Shown here: piece by piece, positions 56,840 through 64,000 of the stretch
Layout of the letters: every line of letters begins with the position of its first letter
Position numbering within the stretch: the first letter of the stretch is position 1
Assembly: GCA_963682025.1 (NCBI GenBank)
Contig: OY821519.1
Location: 194,960,920 to 195,024,919 of the forward strand
Source: Cordilura impudica
Taxonomy: Eukaryota; Arthropoda; Insecta; Diptera; Scathophagidae
Length of the DNA stretch: 64,000 nt
Reading direction: 5' to 3'
Notes under the pieces: generated by a model
Database searches by the model: none
What the model saw: the letters and a program-made list of their open reading frames with translations, nothing else
What the model was told of the DNA's origin: nothing
Program-made: the position numbers and the translations under genes

Positions 56840-57960
56840 ACGGAGTACAATATTAAAAATTCACTACAACTTAAAGAACAGCTAGCTAATATAGAACTGA
56901 ATGACAGGGAAATATTGGTTTCATTCGACGGCCTCTGGCAGGATTATGAATTTCAACGCAATCAAACCCAAAAGCCAAATTATCAATACTGCAAAAAATT
57001 TTATTGAAAGAGTTCTGCGGATAAGTGATGAAGAATTTCGCACTAAAAACACACGGAAAATCTACACTATACTCACCGAAAATAGTTCTCCAGTGAAACT
57101 TATAAGTAACCTAATAGAAGAAATTAATAAACGATTCAAAAATAACAAAGTTAGCAATACTGAAAACATAAATGATAAACGTTTTTACAGTGTACAACAC
57201 ATCCCAAGATTAACCGACAACAGAAACATAAGAACAGCAATAAAACAAAATAACATCAGATTTGCGTATAAAGCTAACAAAACATTAAACGCAATATTCA
57301 CAAACGACAAAACTACAATTGACCAACAACAACAAAATAATATTGTGTATGAAATATCATGTAAAGGCAGTAATGTAATCAAATTTACATAGGAACGACA
57401 AAGAGAGCATTAACTACAAGAATGGGAGAGCATAGAATGGATATCGCGAAAGGCAAAGAATCGACAGCACTTGCACAACATGTACTTTTAATAGGCCACA
57501 CAGCTGATCTCGAGCAAGTGAGGATAATAGATAAAGAAAGAATAGAAAGAAAACGATTTACTAAAGAAAGCTTACACATCCAAAAGCAAATAAACAGAAC
57601 CATGAACTTAAAGGAAGATACTAGCAACATCAACGCTAGCTACATGGTTGCAATAAAATAGACTGTGATTTTAAATTAAGAGGTGTTTTTTTTTTATTAT
57701 TATTTTCGTGTTTTATATGTTCAGTGTTATATGTTAAATGTAATATATCTTGTATTTAAATGTAATATTGAAAATTGTTTTAATGTTTTTGGTAAAATAT
57801 TTGTGTAATAATATGATGTTTTTTATAATTAAATAGACAAAATCCCCAGAAGAAATCTAGAAAAAAATCGAAGAAACGTCGGGAAAAATTGTAATGAAAT
57901 TGAAGTTTTAATTACAACAAGAAATTTTAGGTCTTACTAGCTAAATAAAAATAAATGAAA
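56840..57960 (+). pseudogene. Penelope-like element, N- and C-terminal parts with GIY-YIG domain
   Basis: On the + strand KNSLQLKEQLANIELNDREI and LVSFD (56855-56925) run into FHSTASGRIMNFNAIKPKSQ (about 56920-56985). The sequence that should lie between them is the inverted core at 56536-56830. The connector follows (SDEEFRTKNTRKIYTIL, HIPRLTDNRNIRTAIKQNNI, RFAYKANKT) and NIVYEISCKGSNVIKFT. After a frame change at about 57385 comes the GIY-YIG endonuclease part: IGTTKRALTTRMGEHRMDIA, STALAQHVLLIGHTADLEQV, RIIDKERIERKRFTKES, and KEDTSNINASYMVAIK (stop 57659-57661). The 3' non-coding tail runs to about 57960. This is the longest Penelope copy here but is rearranged and dead. Confidence 0.85.
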
Positions 57961-58078
57961 AAAAAAAAATGTTCTGTTTTCTTGTATCTAGAATATTATT
58001 GTAAATTGCGAAGCCTATTCCAGCAACCTACATAATACATCTCTCGATCTCCTTCATCTGTCAGCATTTCGAAATAAA

Positions 58079-58575
58079 ATCTATAGTAATAGTAGGCAAG
58101 GCGATTACTTTTGAACGGTATAAAAATTGTAGTTAACAAGCGATTTTGACCAAATATACCTCATTTGAAAGGTATTTCTTTTTAGCTGTCCACCAGGTTT
58201 ACAAATTTACATCGTCTGGAACATTTTTGGATCGTCTGGAACATCATTTAAAGTTGCTTTTAACACATACATAAAACACATACTGTGTGTGAAAATATCA
58301 TATGTATCAAAAGCCCTGAATTATAAATTGGCTAAAATTGATTAGCATACCTTTAGGCTCCTCTAAAATTATTTATTAACAAACCCATTTATATATCTTC
58401 CGTGTATTAAAAAAAAAAAAATTATATTGAAATTTAATTAATTTTATTTAAAAAGTGTTGAATTGTGATTGGGCTAAAATTGATTGGCATACCTCTTATA
58501 AAATTATCTATTAAATGAAAAAATGAAACTTCCTACAATTTGCACTCGAATTTCAAAGGCTGGTCTCTGCTAGTA
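58079..58575 (+). mobile_element. HINE copy d (with internal duplication)
   Basis: AATCTATAGTAATAGTAGGC start and GGCTGGTCTCTGCTAGTAT end. The segment AATTG...GGCTAAAATTGATTGGCATACCT occurs twice (about 58320-58352 and 58455-58492), with an A-run and ATTAATTTT filler between, so this copy is about 110 bp longer than a and b. Confidence 0.68.
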
Positions 58576-59786
58576 TTTATTCAAAACGGATCCGTCTAAA
58601 TACAAGTGCCGTTGCAGAATTGCACTATCCATGAAGCTCACTAATATGAAGTTTATCAAAATACAATACTGCCATTTATAATTAAAATCACATTTTTTTC
58701 GGAATTAATCTTCATATGACTGCAATGATATCTCGGTTTAGAGTATCATATTCATCGACCTTCGCCGACTTAAATTTTGCTTGCATGGTTTGTAATAATT
58801 TTATTGTGGAAAAAAAAAATCAAATAAATCTCTGACTGCCAAGATAAATGTTTTTATATAACACAAAAAAATAAGAATTACTTCACATGACAATAAAACA
58901 AAAGACATACGAAAAACCCTTAGAGAAATTTCACAAAAATAAATCTCTTAAAAATAAAAAAAAGCATTTATGAAAAAAAAAGGATTTCCAGAACAATAAG
59001 TCAAGATTTGTATGCTTTATAATACACAAAAGCAATGCAGAGTAAAATATTAATAAAACAAACCAAAAACCAACTATATTTTTTAAAAAGTCGTGATAGA
59101 ACATAAATATTAAATAAATTTGTTCATTCAGTGAAACACAAAATACACAGTTTTTATTGAAAACATCCGTATTTTGTTGACTATTTTTTGTGTTTTGCAA
59201 AAAGTTTCCGTTGACGTTTTGCAATATGCAATTTTCTAAATCGTTTTTTAGTATCTCTCTAAAAACTTTTTTTTTTTTATTTTTGTTGTTTCAATCATAA
59301 AACTTCAATTGACTTTCACCATCAATCACAGCTGCTGTCGTCGAAAAGTGATGAATGCTGGAAAGAAAATGAATTCGCAATTTATCAGTTTTACAAATTA
59401 TTAAAGAATATTAATTGATTACTATTTAATAAATGTTTTTTTGCTATTTGTATTGATAATCGATTAATATTTCTGTGTTAAAGACAATGGAAGACATTTC
59501 TAATATTTTATTACAAGCTCTGTGCAAAATGTATGAATATTTATTGGCATTGTAAGTAGGATTTAAATTGACATCAATCAATTAAGAAATTTGATTAAAA
59601 CAAATGGATTTACTATTATAAAGCTAAGTAGTTAATATTCTTTGTGGCTGCCATTGTTAGTGTTCGCGGTTTTTGCCACAAGATAAATTACTTACGAATA
59701 AGATGTACTCGTATGTATATTTTAGTTCATTGTATAACATGGCTGGTACAGAAAGCCTTTTTTGTATAATTGTAATTATTCTAATG
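58576..59786. other. AT-rich stretch, no feature seen
   Basis: No gene or known repeat recognised up to the piggyBac left end. The 97-codon reverse frame at 58931-59224 has no motif. Confidence 0.45.
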
Positions 59787-59790
59787 TTAA

Positions 59791-62132
59791 CCCTTTTGCA
59801 TTGATGGTCGATAAATTAATTTGTTTTCAAAAGTTCTTTGTGACTGCGAGATATAGCAATATTCAGTGCTTGTTTAAAGTAATAAATATATTATTATAAG
59901 TTGCAAAAAAAAAATGAGTATGTGTCACTTGAGTGGTAATTAAGCCACTTGGGCATCAATTCCATTAAATTCTATTTAAATGCATGCCCATTATGTTAGA
60001 CAAAGTTACTTTGTGGGTTTTTTTTCTTTGCCAGTATTACTGCTTTATCTCATGAAATGGCTTCAAAACGACCACTGACTGAAGACGAAATCTTGAAACA
60101 CTTAGAAGAAACTTTAGGTCAAAGTGATGCAGGAGAAGATGATGAAGTTGCCCATCAGTTTCCTCTTAGCAAGTTTCCTAAATAAATAGTGCAAGATAAT
60201 TGCCACGAAACGTTGGCTGAAGAAATTAAAAGTGGAGAAGTTTTAGAAGAGATTGATATGCCCAATATTTCGGAAATGGAAATTTGTACTCTAAGAGTTG
60301 AACTGACCCACTTGGTGGATTTAGTGCCAGAAAGCCCTTGCAAAGTTTCCAATCCAAAATCCAATTCACCAAAAAAGAAAGATGTTGTATGGAAGAATAG
60401 GCTCATGGGAAATCAAGAACATGTTACGCTTGATCCGGTAAATGATAATTATATTTTGGAAACGCCATTAAAATATTTCGAAATATATTTCGATGATGAG
60501 TTTTTTGACTTTTTTCAACTTCCAAAAAATTCAACGCTGCGTAAATTTTTTGAGCTTCTTATTATGATGGGTTGTTTGAAATTTCCTCGGATGCGAATGT
60601 ACTTTGATAGGTGTTGGGGAATCTGTTTTTTGTAATGAAAAATTACGGTCAAACGTTTCTTTTTATTACGAAACTATATACATGTAAAAGATATTCCAGT
60701 TCGGCAAAAATAATGTCACGATAGAATGTACAAAGTAAGGCCTGTAATTGAGCAAGTGCGTCGTCGGCTTCACCAATTGCCTTTGTGTGGATGAGCAAGT
60801 AATTCCACTCAAAGGAAAATTTACTGGCCTGCAGTACATAAAAGGCTAATCATGCCCTTGGGGTATCAAAGTGTTCTTTTTATATGGTAAGAGTGGAATG
60901 CATTAGGATTCCATTATATACCATGGTTCTACAACACCACTCAACCAAATATTAGTCAAGACCATAGGAAGTGGATCAGCAGTTTTTTTCGCACTTGGCA
61001 AAGTGTACTCCAATGCATCCAATGGGTAACAAATTATATTTTGATAATTACTTTCCTTCTTTTAAAGTATTTGAAATTCTTATGGATAGAGATAATTATG
61101 CACCAGGAATGTTATGAAGCAATCGATTTAGTAATTCACCTTTGCCAGATCAATAGAATATTATAGGGACACCGAAAAAGTGATATTTACAAGATTGGTT
61201 TTACAACTCTTCCAGTTTATTGTTTATTTCTGAAATTTTTGTTATTAAATTTGCAGGTGGTTTGACAGCAAGGTTGTAAATCTAGCTTCGTACTTTGTGG
61301 GGGTCGATTCATCAGATATATGGCGAAGGGATGGGACAAAAGATATCAAAATATGTAGACGTAAACCGCTCTGAACTTGTTCGTTAATACACTGAAAATA
61401 TGGGTGAAGTGGACCTCCTAGATCCAATGCTACTGTACCATAGATCGTGCGCGTAATAATGCATTTTGTTGATTTGGCGTTTACAGCTTCGTGGATGGAA
61501 TATAAAAGCATGTGAAATAAATGGAATCCCACAAAAAGATATATTAAATTCCCTAAGTTTTCGTGCTGGTGTATTAAATGTTTTGACTAAATTGCAGAAA
61601 AAAGATAAACCTCGGAGAGGAAGACCATCTGGGACTCCTTCAAATCCGCCAACACCAGAAAGCTGCATATCAACGATTTCTACTGAACTATTGCAAAATT
61701 CACTCAAACGCCACAAAAAAAAAAAACAAGTCAAAGTGCTCCTACTAAAGAAGTACTACAAGATAGTTATACCCACTTACCGCAATTCTTATAAAATATC
61801 AACGCAGGTCGCTGCAAATTGGCCGATTGTTCAAAAAACCTTTCATTGTTTGCAAAAAATGTAACGTGTGTCTTTGTGTAAAACGCGGAAGCAATTCTTT
61901 TGCAAAACTATCGCTCAAGACAAATGTTTTGATTACTCTCGTCTCATTTAATTATACTTATTGACTTATAATTAACTTACATGAAATATGTCCCCTGAGT
62001 AATTTTGTCACATATATTGGACAACCTACCTTGAATTTGACTTCAGATTCTTACTCAACAACCCCCCAAGTTGGCTGGCAGTGAAACTTTAAGATTTTTA
62101 TCTCAACTAGTTCAGGTTAGTGTCTGAAAGGG
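59791..62132 (+). mobile_element. piggyBac-family transposon, full length
   Basis: A 2,342-bp element bounded by TTAA on both sides (59787-59790, 62133-62136) with termini CCCTTT...AAAGGG. TTAA target and CCC start are the hallmarks of piggyBac. The TIR beyond the first six bases is weak. It holds one transposase pseudogene on the + strand. Confidence 0.88.
60057..61930 (+). pseudogene. piggyBac-type transposase (decayed)
   Basis: Starts MASKRPLTEDEILKHLEETL at 60057 and meets a stop at 60183-60185 (FPK*IVQDN) in an otherwise open frame to 60635. The N-terminal acidic region is followed by LKYFEIYFDDEFFDFF and LRKFFELLIMMGCLKFPRMR, as in the piggyBac fold. Later frames give KVRPVIEQVRRRLHQLPLCV with DEQVIPLKGKFTGLQYI (second catalytic region), NKLYFDNYFPSFKVFEIL (third, DNYF), and ENMGEVDLLDPMLLYHR (the MGGVDxxD region; second Gly replaced by Glu). 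The C-terminal RRGRPSGTPSNPPTPE ends in a degraded Cys-rich finger (about 61850-61920). Multiple frameshifts; the DVK-type first catalytic Asp is not visible. Confidence 0.85.
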
Positions 62133-62272
62133 TTAATGTTTTACTTTTTTGTATATTTTTTTGGTTGGTCTGGACCGATCAAATTATATGGGTTAAATTT
62201 GATTTCTGAATCGTCTGATGTCATCCAGTACGTCTCTATGCAAATTTCTGTTTAAGCTAAAGAGCTCAAATA

Positions 62273-63126
62273 ATGGGTGATTTTTTAAGAGCTATAGGAA
62301 AGTTTTCCAAAAAAAAAACACATAAACTTCAGAGAAATGCATGAAATCTTTATTTGAATCGATAGCACGGTCCATATAATTTAATGTTTGAAGATTATTT
62401 CATGCAAATGTTGACCGTGACTGCGTCTCAAATGGTCTATCCGCTTAGTCCAATTTTGGCATACTCTTTCCAACATTTTGGCCGGTATGTCACGAATAAA
62501 TGCTTCAACGTTGTCTTCCAATGCGTCAATTGAAGCGGGATTGTCTATATAGATATGAGCTTTAACATAGCACCACAAAAAATAGTCTAAAGGCGTTAAA
62601 TCACACGATCTAGGCGGCCAATTGACCGGTTCCGAACGTGAAATAAAATGTTCACCGAACTCGCCTCTCAATAAGTCCATTGTTGCTCGTACTGTGTGGC
62701 ACGTGGCACCGTCTTTTTGAATCCACATGTCATGCAAGTCAAGCTCTTGCATTTTGGGCAAAAAAAGTTGGATATCATCTCTCGGTAGCGCTCACCATTC
62801 ACAGTTACGTTACGATTCGCATCATCTTTGAAGAAGTACGGTCCAATGATGCCATGAGAAGTTTAGTCACAGTAGCCCGAATAGCCGCTTCAGTGGGTCG
62901 ATTAAACTGACCATAAAATGGAAGAAGCGCGCGATGAACTTTTTTAACAGAGCACGCATTTTGATAATAAAATTCAATAACTTGCAAGCGTTGTTCGTTT
63001 GTAAGACGACTCATGGTTAAATTATAGACCAAACTGAAGACGTTTGACAATGAAACAAAACACGAAACGTGCGTCAGCTGTTTAAACCAGTGTTGCCAAA
63101 AAGATAATAGCGAAAAAATCACCCTT
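62273..63126 (-). mobile_element. Mariner-like (rosa-type) element, internally deleted
   Basis: An 854-bp element with TIRs ATGGGTGATTTTTT (62273) and AAGGGTGATTTTTT (inverse, ending 63126) and TA duplications (62271-62272, 63127-63128). The gene inside joins N- and C-terminal parts across a deletion, so a ~1.3-kb parent is expected. Both ends are intact, so it could have been mobilised in trans. Confidence 0.88.
62381..63014 (-). pseudogene. Mariner-like transposase with central deletion
   Basis: Start ATG 63012-63014: MSRLTNEQRLQVIEFYYQNA, then KVHRALLPFYGQFNRPTEAA (the helix-turn-helix that binds the TIR). At TVTK it jumps to SHGIIGPYFFKDDANRNVTV, in another frame, then YREMISNFF. A frame change leads to MQELDLHDMWIQKDGATCHT (second catalytic Asp in KDGA) and NWPPRSCDLTPLDYFLW (third, Asp). 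It ends HLHEIIFKH at 62381. The first catalytic Asp and about 100 residues are deleted. The C-terminus is homologous to 11811-12140 but from a different subfamily. Confidence 0.88.
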
Positions 63127-63128
63127 TA

Positions 63129-63729
63129 TTAAGATATTTCCATGGGATCTGTAACACATGCTTTGATTGTATATTTAGACCAGGCCTCTTCTTTCATTCA
63201 AAATCCTAAAATACTGTTTTTCAGAATTAGCTTGGTTAAATATCTTATATATCATCGGCATAAATATAAATATTGAAGCATCAGATAATGCCTTGAACTG
63301 AACATTAAAAAGACCTTCTTAGCTCTTAGATCTCATCATAGGAATGCTTTCTGGTTCTTGTGAGAAATTAATCTTTATTAGTTGTTCAACTACTCTTAAT
63401 TGTACTTTGTAAGTTCTATTTGATTGTAATAAAAATCGATTGATACAATTTTTAAATTTGGTGACAAACATTTTCATAAAAATTTTTTTTTATTCTTTTG
63501 TTTTAAATCCATCTATTGCATATTTATTATACATATTCACAATAATTTTTAAGTTTTACAATAAGAAATCAATTTGTACAATTCTTCACCTTAAATATTG
63601 ATAATCTAAAAATAATATACATATATACAAAGAAGTATAATTTTTTGAAGGGAAAAGTTTATATAAAAAACCAATGAAATAAGAAAATAAAAAAGGAAAA
63701 ATTAATTACAAACTAAAAAATTATAAATT
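63129..63729. other. AT-rich stretch, probable LINE 3' UTR in its right part
   Basis: No gene. The right part (about 63480-63729) lies downstream of the reverse-strand LINE end and may be its 3' untranslated region. Confidence 0.4.
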
Positions 63730-64000
63730 TTATTTATAAACATAAAGAGTTAATGAGGAGTTAGAGTATCGGCATCGATTTACGAAATTTTGATATAAAG
63801 TCTGAAGTTTATCATTGACTAAGTTTATATTAGACATAGATTGTAGAGTTGATGTCGAAAAGTGTTGTGGAAGTTTATATGTCATTTTGAGGAATTTGTT
63901 TCGGCTAACTTGTAATTCTTTTAAATGACAGTTTGAGGCAGTATACACAGGAGCTGCATAAAATAGAATGGCATGAAAAATAGTTTTAATCAATAACAGC
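63730..64000 (-). pseudogene. Jockey-type LINE, C-terminal end (runs off the window)
   Basis: An 87-codon open frame entering from the window edge: MIKTIFHAILFYAAPVYTAS, then HLKELQVSRNKFLKMTYKLP and LVNDKLQTLYQNFVNRCRY, ending YVYK at 63733. It matches the thumb/C-terminal region of Jockey-clade ORF2 (the LKTILRPILTYACPVW-type segment). It is open as far as seen, so upstream sequence could be less decayed than other copies here. Confidence 0.75.

Noticed and set aside
58931..59224. 97-codon reverse frame with hydrophobic segments
   Set aside because: Low-complexity Phe/Leu content from AT-rich DNA; no start context or motif.
61384..61734. Reverse-strand frames over the piggyBac gene (also 61245-61532)
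   Set aside because: They are antisense to a recognisable piggyBac coding region.
1..64000. Endogenous virus or LTR retroelement
   Set aside because: No gag, protease, integrase, RNase H/LTR pair, capsid or glycoprotein-like sequence was recognised. All RT motifs are of LINE or Penelope type.
1..64000. tRNA, rRNA or snRNA genes
   Set aside because: No cloverleaf with A/B boxes or rRNA core sequence was noticed; a dedicated scan (tRNAscan-SE/Infernal) would be needed to exclude them.

Overview
The window looks like non-genic, repeat-packed DNA from a cyclorrhaphan (probably calyptrate) fly. The evidence is very AT-rich sequence, many dispersed repeats of the (GTCC)n 'mini-me-like' kind, and a mixture of Penelope, LINE (Jockey and CR1-like), Tc1/mariner, Tigger, piggyBac, Helentron-type and unclassified terminal-inverted-repeat (TIR) transposons. 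The species assignment is inference from repeat types. I see no convincing host gene, no rRNA or tRNA, no LTR retroelement and no viral gene. Every recognisable coding region is a broken transposon gene.

Layout. 1-1156: two fused copies of the commonest repeat (called MR here), then a reverse-transcriptase fragment (1150-1925). 2265-4496: a foldback element (FB-A) with ~0.8 kb inverted arms. 4510-7740: a Penelope-like element split at 5386-7465 by a TIR transposon with a 5-bp CAACG duplication. 7855-8495: a LINE ORF1 remnant (PHD-like finger plus coiled coil). 8496-12140: MR copies, a hairpin MITE, a Tc1 scrap, a LINE RT and a mariner 3' half. 12850-20290: Helentron-type HINE copies, a small TIR transposon (15355-16640), MR, and a deleted Penelope copy. 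21382-23906: a complete but inactivated Tigger/pogo element. 23946-27345: an MR copy broken by FB-B and a HINE. 27397-30106: a transposon with ~0.6 kb TIRs. 30526-30910: a Helitron helicase fragment.

31990-41416: a 5'-truncated LINE interrupted by a 6,725-bp insertion (32990-39714). The insertion has CACAGGT termini, a TAA target duplication, a decayed gene of a widespread but unclassified arthropod family, and four nested repeats. Removing the insertion and one TAA restores the LINE reading frame. 41840-44485: a second decayed LINE. 44485-45996: FB-C. 47885-52495: a 4.6-kb T-rich array holding three MR copies and ~970 bp of nearly pure AATTTTT heptamers. 54030-57960: LINE 3' end, Jockey body, another LINE 3' end, and a Penelope copy whose RT core is inverted. 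59791-62132: an inactivated piggyBac with TTAA ends. 62273-63126: a deleted mariner (rosa-like). 63730-64000: the end of a Jockey-type LINE running out of the window.

Nothing works together as a pathway; the genes are successive layers of transposition. The most unusual content is the three TIR transposons whose conserved genes do not match a superfamily I can name with confidence: 32990-39714 with its relative 15355-16640, 27397-30106, and 5386-7465. The coding-free foldback family comes next.
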